Positions 8,564 to 17,238 are shown, counted from the first letter of the stretch. The stretch is 64,000 nt of DNA from Teichococcus oryzae (GCF_008386565.1 NZ_VUKA01000002.1:488522-552521), one strand, 5' to 3'. Numbers and translations: made by a program. The notes: generated from the letters alone by a model not told the origin.

Positions 8564-9709
8564 TCAGCCCGGCAGGCCCAGCACGTTCTTGGCCAGGATG
8601 CCGCGCTGGATCTCGGAGCTGCCGCCATAGATCGTGGTTGGCCGCGCCTCGATGAACTGCCCGGCGGGATGCAGGTCGCGGTTGCCTTCCATGGGCTCCA
8701 GCAGCCCCGCATGCTCCCCGGCGATTTCCAGCATCAACTCCGTGATGCGCTGGAACAGCTCCGCCTGGTGCAGCTTCAGCATCGATACGTCCGGGCCGAG
8801 CGTCTCCCCGCGCCGCAGCACCGCGACATAGGTTTCGTAAAGGTCCTTATGGTCCTCGAGGTCCATGCGCAGGCGGGTGTAGCGGTCGGCGAAATCGGGA
8901 TCGTCCGACACGCCCATCCGCTCGGCCAGCAGCTTCAGCCGCGCCAGCGCGTAGCCCGATTGCCGCGGGGAGCCGAGAAAGATGCGCTCGAAGCCCAGCA
9001 GCGCCTTGGCCATGCTCCAGCCCTTGTTGGGCTCGCCGACCAGATTTTCCTTCGGCACGCGGACATTGTCGAAGAACACCTCGCAGAACTCGTCATGCAG
9101 GGCGAGGTTGATGATCGGCCGCACCGTCACGCCCGGCATCTTCATGTCGATCAGCAGGAAGGAGATGCCGTCCTGCTTCTTCGCCGACTTGTCGGTGCGC
9201 ACCAGGCAGAAGATCCAGTTGGCGTCGGTCGCCAGCGTGGTCCAGATCTTCTGGCCGTTGACCACGTAATGGTCGCCGTCCAGCACCGCCTCGGTCCGCA
9301 GGGAGGCGAGGTCGGAGCCGGCGCCCGGCTCGGAATAGCCCTGGCACCAGATGTCCTCGCCCGCCAGGATGCGGGGCAGGAAGCGCTGGCGCTGTTCCTC
9401 CGTGCCGAAGCGGATCAGCAGGGGCCCGAGCATGATGACGCCGTGGTCGGGCAGGCGCGCCACGCCGTGCCGCTCATATTCCTCGATCAGGATGATCTGC
9501 TTCGAGGCATCGAGCCCCATGCCGCCCAGCTCGCGCGGCCAGCCCGGCGCCACCCAGCCGCGCGCCCGCAGCTTCTCAAACCAGGGCTTGCCCTGCTCCC
9601 AGTGCAGCCGGTGCGGCGGGTTGCGCAGCTCGGGCGGGTATTCGGCCTCGACGAAGCGCCGCACCTCGGCGCGGAAGGCCTCGTCGCTCATCGCGTTCAG
9701 GTCGGTCAT
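8564..9709 (-). CDS. acyl-CoA dehydrogenase, FadE29-like (alpha-type)
   Basis: Acyl-CoA dehydrogenase of 381 residues with all three domains. It shows GYSEPGAGSDLASLRT in the FAD/substrate domain, TTLATDANWIFCLVRTD, and a C-terminal IYGGSSEIQR. The EGT-type Glu of medium-chain enzymes is Gly here, as in FadE29 and other subunits of heteromeric dehydrogenases. Its start overlaps the end of the next acyl-CoA dehydrogenase gene by 4 bases, which favours a joint complex. A 208-base gap separates it from the thiolase-like gene downstream; no gene is seen in that gap. Confidence 0.9.
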   Translation of the reverse strand: MTDLNAMSDEAFRAEVRRFVEAEYPPELRNPPHRLHWEQGKPWFEKLRARGWVAPGWPRELGGMGLDASKQIILIEEYERHGVARLPDHGVIMLGPLLIRFGTEEQRQRFLPRILAGEDIWCQGYSEPGAGSDLASLRTEAVLDGDHYVVNGQKIWTTLATDANWIFCLVRTDKSAKKQDGISFLLIDMKMPGVTVRPIINLALHDEFCEVFFDNVRVPKENLVGEPNKGWSMAKALLGFERIFLGSPRQSGYALARLKLLAERMGVSDDPDFADRYTRLRMDLEDHKDLYETYVAVLRRGETLGPDVSMLKLHQAELFQRITELMLEIAGEHAGLLEPMEGNRDLHPAGQFIEARPTTIYGGSSEIQRGILAKNVLGLPG

Positions 9710-10779
9710 GCCTCGTCCTCCCGGGCTTCTTCCGCGAAGCGGCGGCGGTGCATCGCGGCGGAGCCGAACTGGCTGGCCAGCACCATGGCCTTGCGCAGGT
9801 AAAGGCTGATATCCGCCTCGTCCGTGTAGCCGATGCCGCCATGCAGCTGGATCGCCTGCCGCGTGACCAGCATCGCCGCGTCCGAGGCGCGGGCCTTGGC
9901 GCGGGACACGGCGGCGCGGCGTTCGGCACGGGGTGCCTGCCCCTCATCCAGCAGCGCGGCCGCGGCGGCGATGCTGGCGCGGCTGAGGGCGATCTGGATC
10001 TGCAAATCGGCGGCGCGGTGCTGCAAGGCCTGGAAGCTGCCGATCGGCCGGCCGAATTGCTGGCGGGTGCGCAGGTAATCCAGGGTCAGCGTGAAGGTCT
10101 GGTCCATGACGCCCAGCAGGCTGGCGGCGGTGGCCAGCGCCGCTTCCTCCAGCGCGTCGGCCAGGATGCCGGGGCTGACGGTGCCGATCGGCGTGCCGCT
10201 TCCCGGCCGCAGGGTGCCGAAGAAGCCGCCATCCTGGGTCTTCTGCAGCGACAGTTCCGCGCTCTCGGCCGGTTGCAGCAGCAGGGCCATGCCGTCGCCC
10301 TGCCGCACCGGCACCAGGAAGGCGCTGGCGCCGCCGGCCTGCGGGATGAACAAGCGCGGCGCCTCCGCCGTGCCGGGCGCGGCCAGCGCGGATGGCGCTT
10401 CCTGCCAGGCGGTCAGCACCAGCGCCTCGCCAGATAGCAGGCCGTCGAGGGGTGCTTCCGCATCCACGGCCGCCAGCAGCGCGGCGGACAACATGGCCGG
10501 GATCAGCGGCTCCGGCGCCAGCGCGGCGCCGAGCTCCTCGGCCAGGGCGCAGAGCGCGGTGAGGCCGAGCCCGGCGCCGCCCTTCTCCTCGGGCAGCCGC
10601 AGCCCGATCCAGCCCTGCTCCCCCATGGCGCGCAGCAGGGCGGGGTCGAAGCCGGGCGGCTGGAAGCGCAGCGCGCGGACCCGGCGGCGGTCGCCGCCCC
10701 GCGGCGCGATGCCCGCGGCGCTTTCCCGCAGCAGCCGCGTCGCCTCGGCCAGTTCGTCGTTGTCGAGCGCCGCGCTCAT
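9706..10779 (-). CDS. acyl-CoA dehydrogenase, FadE28-like (beta-type)
   Basis: Short acyl-CoA dehydrogenase relative of 357 residues with a divergent N-terminal half and a conserved C-terminal domain (QQFGRPIGSFQALQHRAAD, IQLHGGIGYTDE). It resembles the FadE28-type subunit of heterotetrameric dehydrogenases. ATG 10779 overlaps the MaoC stop by 4 bases; a longer frame to 10986 runs inside maoC and is rejected. The stop overlaps the FadE29-like gene by 4 bases. In known pairs (ChsE1/ChsE2, FadE28/FadE29) both subunits are needed for one FAD site. A separate homomeric role is less likely. Confidence 0.87.
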   Translation of the reverse strand: MSAALDNDELAEATRLLRESAAGIAPRGGDRRRVRALRFQPPGFDPALLRAMGEQGWIGLRLPEEKGGAGLGLTALCALAEELGAALAPEPLIPAMLSAALLAAVDAEAPLDGLLSGEALVLTAWQEAPSALAAPGTAEAPRLFIPQAGGASAFLVPVRQGDGMALLLQPAESAELSLQKTQDGGFFGTLRPGSGTPIGTVSPGILADALEEAALATAASLLGVMDQTFTLTLDYLRTRQQFGRPIGSFQALQHRAADLQIQIALSRASIAAAAALLDEGQAPRAERRAAVSRAKARASDAAMLVTRQAIQLHGGIGYTDEADISLYLRKAMVLASQFGSAAMHRRRFAEEAREDEA

Positions 10780-11624
10780 GCGAACACCGCCTTGCCGTTG
10801 TTCACCACCACCACGTCGCGCTCCACCACCCGCGCGCGGAAGGCGCCGTCGCGCCAGATCTCCGTGCGGATGGTTTCGCCGGGGAACACGGGGGAGGAGA
10901 AGCGCAGCGCCAGGCTTTTCATGGAATCCTCCCGGTAGTCGCCGAGTTCGCGCAGCAGGGCATGCGCCACCACGCCGAGGGTGCATAGGCCGTGCAGGAT
11001 GGGGCGCGGAAAGCCGGCCTTCGCCGCCACGTCCGGGTCGGAATGCAGCGGATTGTTGTCGCCGTTCAGGCGGTAATACAGCGCCTGCTCCGGCCGCGTC
11101 GGAAGGTCCACCGTGATGTCGGGCGGGGTTTCCGGCACGGGATTGACCGGCTTGACCGGGCCGGAAGGACCGCCGAAGCCGCCATCGCCCCGCAGAAAGG
11201 TGGTGCTGCCGGTGACGGCCAGCAGGGTGCCGGTGGCGGCGTCGCGCAGCTCCTTCTCGGAATACAGCAGCGCGCCTTTCCCTTCGCCCTTGTCGATCAG
11301 CCCGGTGACGCGGGTGCGGCCTATGATCTCGCCTTCCGCCGGCAGGGGATGGTGCAGGGTGATGGATTGCTCCCCATGCACCACCTTCACCGCATCGATG
11401 CCGGTGGCCGGGTCGGCCGCCCAGAAGCCGGGATGCGCCAGCACCACCGCCATGGAAGGCAGCACGCGCAGCGCCCGGTCGGCGTCGGTGAAATCAAGCT
11501 GCCGCCGGTCCATCGGGTCCTGCCCCAGGCCTACCGACAATGCGTAGAACACGGCGTCGCGCGGTGTCACCCGCTGCCGCACCTCGGGGATCGGGAAGTT
11601 CCGCAGCGTGTTGTAATCGATCAT
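10776..11624 (-). CDS. MaoC-like (R)-enoyl-CoA hydratase (hydratase 2 type)
   Basis: Double-hotdog hydratase of 282 residues. The C-terminal hotdog carries the hydratase-2 signature YRLNGDNNPLHSDP followed by GFPRPILHGLC, with Asp and His as catalytic pair. The N-terminal half is the non-catalytic hotdog, as in MFE-2 hydratase. It overlaps both neighbours by 4 bases (acyl-CoA synthetase upstream, acyl-CoA dehydrogenase downstream). It would hydrate the enoyl-CoA made by the paired dehydrogenases to a 3-hydroxyacyl-CoA, the substrate expected by the aldolase-like protein further downstream. Confidence 0.9.
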   Translation of the reverse strand: MIDYNTLRNFPIPEVRQRVTPRDAVFYALSVGLGQDPMDRRQLDFTDADRALRVLPSMAVVLAHPGFWAADPATGIDAVKVVHGEQSITLHHPLPAEGEIIGRTRVTGLIDKGEGKGALLYSEKELRDAATGTLLAVTGSTTFLRGDGGFGGPSGPVKPVNPVPETPPDITVDLPTRPEQALYYRLNGDNNPLHSDPDVAAKAGFPRPILHGLCTLGVVAHALLRELGDYREDSMKSLALRFSSPVFPGETIRTEIWRDGAFRARVVERDVVVVNNGKAVFA

Positions 11625-13735
11625 GACCTGTTCTCCGCGATCTCGATCACCGCGTCGGCGGCAAAGGCGCCTTCGCCCTCAGGCATGGCGAAGACCGGGT
11701 TCAGGTCGATCGCCGACAGGCGCGGGCCGGCCTGGTGCGCCAGCACCGACAGGCGCGACAGCATGCGCGCCAGCGCCCTGATATCGGCGGGCGGGCGGCC
11801 GCGCGCGCCCAGCAGCAGCGGCGCGCCGCGGATGGAACGGATCATCGCCTCCGCTTCCGCCTCGTTGAAGGGGCAGCGCCGCAGCGCGACGTCGCGCAGC
11901 ACTTCCACGAAGATGCCGCCCAGCCCGAACACCGCGACCGGGCCGAACACCGGGTCGCGATGCATGCCGAGGATGCATTCCACTCCGCCCGAAAGCTGCT
12001 TCGCGACCAGCGCGCCTTCCAGCCGGGCCTGCGGCGCCGCCGTCGCGGCCCGCTGCATCAGCAGCGCGAAGCCTTCGCGCACCGCCGTCTCGTCGCCGAG
12101 GTTCAGCAGCACGCCGCCGATTTCCGATTTGTGCAGGATGTCGGGCGACAGGATCTTCATTACCACGGGGAAGCCGAGCGCCCTTGCCGCCGCCACGGCC
12201 TGCTCGGCGGTGGCGCAGGCCTGCTCGGGGGCGGCGGCGATGCCGGCCTGGCCGAGGAGGCGCTTCGCCTCGGCCTCGCTGGGCGTCGATTTGGGCCATT
12301 CGAGCGCCGGGAGGGAAGGCGCCGGCTCGGGCGAAGCGGCGGCGAAGGCATCGCCGAAGCGGCCCATGGCGTGGATCGCGGCCACGGCGCGGGACGGGTC
12401 GGCGAAGACCGCGAAGCCATCTTCCTCGAACTGCCGGATCTGCGGCGGATCGGCGAGGACGGACAGCACCATCAGCCGGTCCGGGTAACGGGCGCGAAGG
12501 GCGCGAAGCTGCTCCCGCAGGCGCGGCGTGATGGAGGGCGCGCCCCCCGCATGGGTGAAGAACAGCAGCGCCGAACGGTAGCCGCCCTCGCCCAGCAGCG
12601 CCTCCCCGAAGCGGCCGACCAGCGACAGGTCGTTCAGCACCTGGGCGGTGCAGTCCACCGGGTTCTGCGGTGCGCAGAAGGGGAGGTCGCGGTGCAGCGC
12701 GGCCTGGGCCGCCTCCGGCATCGGCGGCATGGGCAGGCCGGCGGCATCGGCCGCGTCGGAGATCAGCACGCCGGCGCCGCCGCTTACCGTCAGCACGCCA
12801 AGCGTGTTGCCGGCCGGATAGATCTTGCGCGTCGCCAGCCGGGCGATGTCCAGCAACTCCTCCGTGGTGCGGGCGCGCACCACGCCGAATTCCGCCAGCA
12901 CCGCATCCGTCACGGCGTCGTCGCCTGCCAGGGAGGCGGTGTGCGACTGCGCGGCTGCGCGCCCCAGCTCGCTGCGCCCGACCTTCATCATCACCACGGG
13001 CTTGCGGTTGCGGCGCGCGAGGTCCAGCGCCGCGAGGAAGCGGTTCGCGTCGCGGATGCCTTCCGAATAGGCGGCGATCACCTCGGTGCCCGGGTCCTGC
13101 GCCATCCAGGCAACGATGTCGCCCACGGTCACGTCGGCCTCGTTGCCGGTGGTGACGCTGCAGGAGAGGCCCATGCCCATGTCGCGCGCCATGCTGAACA
13201 GGTGCATGCCATAGGCGCCGGACTGGCTGGCGATGCCGATCGGGCCAGGAATCGGATAGCCGCGCTCCAGCGAGGAGGTGAAGGTGCCGTAGAAGCCGTT
13301 CGCCGTGTTCAGCAGGCCCAGGCTGTTGGGGCCGAGCAGCCGCATGCCGTGCTGCCGCGCGATGCGCAGCAGCCTTTCCTGCGCATCCGCCCCTGACGCG
13401 CCGGTTTCGGCGAAGCCGGCGGTGAACAGGATGGCGGCCTTGGTGCCGCGTTCGGCGAGGTCTTGCAGCGCGGCCTCGGCGGCCTTTGGCGGCACGGCGA
13501 TGATGGCGGCTTCCGGCGTTTCCGGCAGGTCCCGCACGGAGGCGAAGGCCGGCAGGCCCTGCACGGTGGCGCGATTCGGGTTGACCGGCAGGATGGGGCC
13601 CGAGAAGCCGCGTTCCAGCATGGCCGCGATGGGGCGGCCGCCGATCCGGCTGGAATCCTCCGATGCGCCGATCACCGCCACGCTGCGTGGGCGGAGCAGC
13701 GCAGACAACGCTGCGCCAGCTTCGGTCTGCGGCAA
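11621..13735 (-). CDS. acetate--CoA ligase family protein (NDP-forming acyl-CoA synthetase)
   Basis: Fused two-part NDP-forming acyl-CoA synthetase of 704 residues. The order is a CoA-binding Rossmann domain (SVAVIGASEDSSRIGG near 18-33, PVNPNRATVQGLP), a succinyl-CoA-synthetase-like middle with LLGPNSLGLLN, then an ATP-grasp domain in the C-terminal 230 residues (GFPVVMKILSPDILHKSEIGGV). The start is TTG at 13735, preceded by AGGAAACAAGATC. It heads the minus-strand operon and would activate the free acid entering the pathway. The acid itself cannot be named from sequence. Confidence 0.88.
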   Translation of the reverse strand: MPQTEAGAALSALLRPRSVAVIGASEDSSRIGGRPIAAMLERGFSGPILPVNPNRATVQGLPAFASVRDLPETPEAAIIAVPPKAAEAALQDLAERGTKAAILFTAGFAETGASGADAQERLLRIARQHGMRLLGPNSLGLLNTANGFYGTFTSSLERGYPIPGPIGIASQSGAYGMHLFSMARDMGMGLSCSVTTGNEADVTVGDIVAWMAQDPGTEVIAAYSEGIRDANRFLAALDLARRNRKPVVMMKVGRSELGRAAAQSHTASLAGDDAVTDAVLAEFGVVRARTTEELLDIARLATRKIYPAGNTLGVLTVSGGAGVLISDAADAAGLPMPPMPEAAQAALHRDLPFCAPQNPVDCTAQVLNDLSLVGRFGEALLGEGGYRSALLFFTHAGGAPSITPRLREQLRALRARYPDRLMVLSVLADPPQIRQFEEDGFAVFADPSRAVAAIHAMGRFGDAFAAASPEPAPSLPALEWPKSTPSEAEAKRLLGQAGIAAAPEQACATAEQAVAAARALGFPVVMKILSPDILHKSEIGGVLLNLGDETAVREGFALLMQRAATAAPQARLEGALVAKQLSGGVECILGMHRDPVFGPVAVFGLGGIFVEVLRDVALRRCPFNEAEAEAMIRSIRGAPLLLGARGRPPADIRALARMLSRLSVLAHQAGPRLSAIDLNPVFAMPEGEGAFAADAVIEIAENRS

Positions 13736-13836
13736 GATCTTGTTTCCTGTTCCTGGACGATGGCCGGCGCCTCGGCGCGACCCTCACCCTCCCTTGTTGG
13801 CTGTGGAGGTTAGAAGGGAGGTTGTCGCCATTCAAT

Positions 13837-13857
13837 ATGAAGAATGGTATTCTTCAT
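13837..13857. promoter_or_regulatory. perfect palindrome, candidate operator
   Basis: ATGAAGAAT and ATTCTTCAT form a perfect 9-base inverted repeat around a GGT spacer. It is an AT-rich island in GC-rich DNA, about 100 bases upstream of the acyl-CoA synthetase start and 140 bases upstream of the nitronate monooxygenase start. Its size and symmetry suit a dimeric regulator such as an IclR, GntR or TetR protein. The cognate regulator is not known; the IclR gene at 3882 is a candidate by position only. Confidence 0.5.
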
Positions 13858-13903
13858 CCGAAATGCGGGTCATCAAACCGCAAAGGGGAGGAAAGGCGTG
13901 ACC

Positions 13904-14011
13904 ATGGAACACACCCCATCGGGCCGGGCTGCGCGGCCGGACGCAAGCCGCGCCGCGCCGCGTTTCCACCTGCTTTCCACCCGGTCGGAGTGCCGCCATG
14001 CCGGTGCCTGA
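13904..14011 (+). CDS. possible 35-residue leader ORF
   Basis: Short frame with a strong ribosome binding site (GGGGAGGAAAGG) directly upstream of GTG 13898 and ATG 13904. It encodes 35 residues rich in Arg and Ala with no recognisable domain, and its stop lies 12-14 bases inside the nitronate monooxygenase frame, so the two would be translationally coupled. It could be a leader peptide, or the binding site could be fortuitous. No homologue is recognised. Confidence 0.3.
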   Translation: MEHTPSGRAARPDASRAAPRFHLLSTRSECRHAGA

Positions 14012-14921
14012 GCTTTTCAACGGCCGCCTCGCCCTGCCGGCGGTGGCGGCGCCCTTGTTCCTGGTGTCGGGGCCGGATTTGGTGGTGGAAACCTGCCGCG
14101 CCGGCATGGTCGGCACCTTTCCGGCGCTGAACCAGCGCGACACGCCGGGCTATGTCGGCTGGCTCGAGGAGATCGCCGGCCGGCTGGCGGGGCATCCCGG
14201 CGCGGCGCCCTTCGGCGTGAACCTCATTGTCCATCGCAGCAACCAGCGCCTGCAGGCCGACCTGGCGGCTACGGTGGCGCATCGCGTGCCGCTGGTCATC
14301 ACCTCCCTCGGCGCGGTGCGGGAAGTGGTGGACGCCGTGCATGGCTATGGCGGGCTGGTGTTCCACGACGTGATCAACATGCGCCATGCCGCCAAGGCCG
14401 CGGAAGCGGGGGTGGACGGGCTGATCGCGGTGTGCGCCGGCGCCGGCGGCCATGCCGGCACGCTCAGCCCCTTCGCCTTCCTGCCGGAGCTGCGCTCGAT
14501 GTTTTCCGGCACGTTGCTGCTGGGCGGCGGCATCTCGCATGGCCGGCAGGTCGCGGCGGCCCGGCTGATGGGGGCCGACCTCGCCTATGTCGGCACCCGC
14601 TTCATCGCCACGCAGGAAAGCCTGGCGCCGCCGGACTACAAGCGCATGGTGCTCGACGCCCGGGCGGGGGACATCGTGTACACGGCCGCCATCAGCGGGG
14701 TGAAGGGCAACTTCCTGCGCCAAAGCCTGGTCGCGGCCGGCCTCGACCCCGAGCGCCTCGCCGAGCAGGAGGCGCTCAACCTCACCGAGCACGAGAAGCG
14801 GCCCTGGAAGAACATCTGGTCGGCCGGCCAGGGTGTCGGCGCGATCGATGACCTGCCGGCCGCCGGGGAATTGTGCGCCCGGCTGGCCGCCGAATACCGT
14901 GCCGCCGCCGGCAGCCTTTGA
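13998..14921 (+). CDS. nitronate monooxygenase family protein
   Basis: FMN-dependent TIM-barrel protein of 307 residues of the 2-nitropropane dioxygenase family. It has FLVSGPDLVVETCRAG near the N-terminus, the FMN-phosphate loop CAGAGGHAGT near 147-156, and GGGISHGRQVAAARLMGAD with YVGTRF towards the end. ATG 13998 follows CGGAGTGCCGCC. It runs divergently from the acyl-CoA synthetase operon and is followed 32 bases later by an enoyl-CoA hydratase. Family members in acyl-CoA clusters are often of unknown substrate, and some act as flavin-dependent enoyl reductases, so true nitronate oxidation is not assured. Confidence 0.88.
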   Translation: MPVPELFNGRLALPAVAAPLFLVSGPDLVVETCRAGMVGTFPALNQRDTPGYVGWLEEIAGRLAGHPGAAPFGVNLIVHRSNQRLQADLAATVAHRVPLVITSLGAVREVVDAVHGYGGLVFHDVINMRHAAKAAEAGVDGLIAVCAGAGGHAGTLSPFAFLPELRSMFSGTLLLGGGISHGRQVAAARLMGADLAYVGTRFIATQESLAPPDYKRMVLDARAGDIVYTAAISGVKGNFLRQSLVAAGLDPERLAEQEALNLTEHEKRPWKNIWSAGQGVGAIDDLPAAGELCARLAAEYRAAAGSL

Positions 14922-14953
14922 GCCGCGACAAGCAACCCGAGGAACGATCCAGA

Positions 14954-15751
14954 ATGAGCGACACCACCCCCGCGGATGCCCCGCCCACCACCCATGCCCG
15001 GTTCAGCGATGGCGTGCTGGAGCTGACGCTGAGCTATCCGCGCCGGCGCAACGCCCTGGCGATGGAATTGCGGGAAGCGCTGATCGCGCATCTGGAGCGC
15101 GGCCTCGCCGATCCGGAATGCCGCGCCATCATCCTGACGGGGGAGGACGGGCATTTCTGCGCCGGCGGCGACATTTCCGGCATGGGCCGGCCGACCGCCA
15201 TGCAGGGCCGCCGCCGCATGATGTCCGGCCACCGGATGGTGCGGCTGCTGGTGGAAGGGGAGAAGCCGGTGATCGCCGCCGTCGAGGGCCACGCCGCCGG
15301 CGCCGGCATCTCGATGGCCGCGGCCTGCGACATCGTGGTGGCCTCGCGCGAGGCGGTGTTCACCTGCTCCTTCAACAAGGTCGGGCTGGTGCCGGATCTG
15401 GGCGCCGCCTGGACGGTGTCGCGCCGCATCGGGCTGGGCCGGTCGAAGATGCTGATGATGCTGGGCGAGCCATTGTCGGGCGAGGCGGCGGCGGGCCTCG
15501 GCCTCGTGGATCAGCTGGCGGAACCCGGCAAGGCGCTGGAGGCGGCGCGGGACATGGCGCGCCGCATCGCCGCCCGTTCCCCGCTCTCGAACGCCATGAC
15601 CAAGACGCTGTTGAACCGCACCACCGGCACGCTGGGCGAATCGCTGCAGGCCGAGGCGGATATCCAGGGCCTGCTCTACGCGTCCGAGGATTTCGTCGAG
15701 GGCAGCAGCGCCTTCCTGGAAAAGCGTCAGCCTGCCTTCCGGGGCGGCTGA
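14954..15751 (+). CDS. enoyl-CoA hydratase/isomerase family protein
   Basis: Crotonase-fold protein of 265 residues. The CoA-binding oxyanion-hole segment CAGGDISGMG is near residue 70, and AVEGHAAGAGISMAAACD near 115. The position of the second catalytic acid (VPDLGAAWTV) has Asp in place of the usual Glu environment, so isomerase or lyase activity is possible. ATG 14954 follows GAGGAACGATCCAGA; an in-frame ATG at 14873 lies inside the upstream gene. It probably forms a two-gene unit with the nitronate monooxygenase. Substrate not assignable. Confidence 0.88.
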   Translation: MSDTTPADAPPTTHARFSDGVLELTLSYPRRRNALAMELREALIAHLERGLADPECRAIILTGEDGHFCAGGDISGMGRPTAMQGRRRMMSGHRMVRLLVEGEKPVIAAVEGHAAGAGISMAAACDIVVASREAVFTCSFNKVGLVPDLGAAWTVSRRIGLGRSKMLMMLGEPLSGEAAAGLGLVDQLAEPGKALEAARDMARRIAARSPLSNAMTKTLLNRTTGTLGESLQAEADIQGLLYASEDFVEGSSAFLEKRQPAFRGG

Positions 15752-15810
15752 GGACGCCAGGGCAGATCCCGGTCGGACAACATCATCCGGCCGGGTAGAA
15801 TAGGTCCCGG

Positions 15811-15842
15811 GCGGTTTCCGCGTTCAGCGCGGGCGGAACCGC
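15811..15842. terminator. hairpin between convergent genes
   Basis: GCGGTTTCCGC (15811-15821) pairs with GCGGAACCGC (15833-15842) with one bulged base. It lies between the ends of the enoyl-CoA hydratase gene (15751) and the ROK kinase gene (15844). There is no clear U-tract on either side. Confidence 0.4.
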
Positions 15843-15843
15843 T

Positions 15844-16740
15844 TCAGGGCCGGTCCCAGAGGCGCGCCGCGCCGAACACGCCCGATGAATCGCCATGGCG
15901 GGCACGCAGCAGCCGCACCTCCGCCGCATCCCCGAACACGAAGGGTGCCATGCGGCGCGGCACCTCGACGTAGAGATGCGGCAGGTTGGACAGCCCGCCG
16001 CCCAGCACGATGGCGTCCGGGTCGAGGATGTTGGTGACCGCCGCCAGCGCGCGGGCCAGGCGGCCGGCATGCCGGTCCAGCGCCGCGTGGGCGGCGTGGT
16101 CCCCGGCTGCCGCCGCCTCCGTGATGCCGCCGGCGTCGCGCTCGCCTTTGCCCTTCCAGTCGGCGGCCAGGGCGGGGCCGCAGAGCAGGGTTTCCAGGCA
16201 GCCATGCAGCCCGCACCAGCAGCGCGGGCCGGGATGCTCCGCGGCGGTCATCCAGGGCAGGGGGGTGTGGCCCCATTCGCCGGCCACCCGGTTGCGGCCT
16301 TCCAGCAGCCGGCCATCCACCGCCACCCCGCCGCCGACCCCGGTGCCCAGGATCACCGCGAACACCACGCCGTGGCCGGCGCCGGCGCCATCCGCGGCCT
16401 CGCTGAGCGCCAGGCAGTTGGCGTCGTTGGAAACCCGGACCGGGCGGCCCAGTGCCTCCGCCAGGTCGCGGTCCAGCGGTTGGCCGTTCAGGCATTGCGT
16501 GTTGGCGTTGCGCACCAGCCCGTCGCGCGGGCTCAGGCTGCCGGGGATGCCGATCCCGACGCTGCCCTTCTCGCCCAGCTCGGCCTCGGCCATTTCCACC
16601 AGCCCGGCGATGCCGGACAGGATGCCGCGATAGTCGCCCGGGGTGCGGGCGCGGCGGCGGAGCCGGACGGCATCCCGCGCATCCAGCGCCACGATTTCCG
16701 TCTTGGTGCCGCCCAGGTCGATGCCGATGCGAAGCGTCAT
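15844..16740 (-). CDS. ROK family sugar kinase (fructokinase/N-acetylhexosamine kinase-like)
   Basis: ROK protein of 298 residues. The phosphate-binding GIDLGGTKTE is at 6-15, GIGIPGS near 88, and ILGTGVGGGVAVDG near 130. The ROK zinc motif CWCGLHGCLE is near 173-182, with the GEWGHTPLPW segment before it. No helix-turn-helix precedes the kinase domain, so it is an enzyme and not a NagC-type repressor. ATG 16740 is the only sensible start before the upstream divergent region. The likely reaction is ATP-dependent phosphorylation of fructose or an N-acetylhexosamine; the specific sugar is uncertain. Confidence 0.9.
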   Translation of the reverse strand: MTLRIGIDLGGTKTEIVALDARDAVRLRRRARTPGDYRGILSGIAGLVEMAEAELGEKGSVGIGIPGSLSPRDGLVRNANTQCLNGQPLDRDLAEALGRPVRVSNDANCLALSEAADGAGAGHGVVFAVILGTGVGGGVAVDGRLLEGRNRVAGEWGHTPLPWMTAAEHPGPRCWCGLHGCLETLLCGPALAADWKGKGERDAGGITEAAAAGDHAAHAALDRHAGRLARALAAVTNILDPDAIVLGGGLSNLPHLYVEVPRRMAPFVFGDAAEVRLLRARHGDSSGVFGAARLWDRP

Positions 16741-16845
16741 GCCGCGAAGGATAAGGGTCCGCCCGCTTGCGCGATAGGGCGCCCCTGTTCGCGGCCAGGG
16801 GCGCGGCCTATGTTCCCGAACAGGCATTGAAGGACGGAGGGGGCC

Positions 16846-17238
16846 ATGGTGCTGGGCAGGTTGCTGGGTGCCCTCACGGGCGATGCCGGGCGGGTGGAGC
16901 CTGCCGGTCTCGGCCCCCGATTCCAGGAAGCGCTGTTGCCCGGCGAGCAGGTGCTGGCCGCCTTCCGCACCGTGCGGGATGGCTTCGCGCTGACCGACTG
17001 GCGTATCGTGGTGCTGGACCGCCAGGGCATGACCGGCTCCAAGACCGGGATCCTCAGCGTGCCCTACCGCGCCGTCACGCGCTTCTCCGTGGAAGCGGGC
17101 GGCACCACCGACCTTGATGAGGAGCTGAAGGTCTGGGATCGCGCCGGGGAGGCGCCGCTGTCCTTTTCCTTCCGGCGCGGCACGGGCGCGGCCATGGCGG
17201 CGCAGGCCCTGCTGGCCGAGCGGGTGCGGGGCGCGTGA
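16846..17238 (+). CDS. small PH-domain-like protein
   Basis: Protein of 130 residues resembling bacterial pleckstrin-homology domains of the YvbH type. It shows LLPGEQVLAAFRTVRDGFALTD in parts, WRIVVLDRQGMTGSK, and SVPYRAVTRFSVE, the typical strand pattern with the phrase FALTDWRIVV. The C-terminal helix is ALLAERV. No signal peptide or membrane segment is seen. ATG 16846 follows GGAGGGGGCC. Its stop overlaps the TusA-like gene by 4 bases. Function is unknown; such proteins are often stress- or envelope-related. Confidence 0.75.
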   Translation: MVLGRLLGALTGDAGRVEPAGLGPRFQEALLPGEQVLAAFRTVRDGFALTDWRIVVLDRQGMTGSKTGILSVPYRAVTRFSVEAGGTTDLDEELKVWDRAGEAPLSFSFRRGTGAAMAAQALLAERVRGA

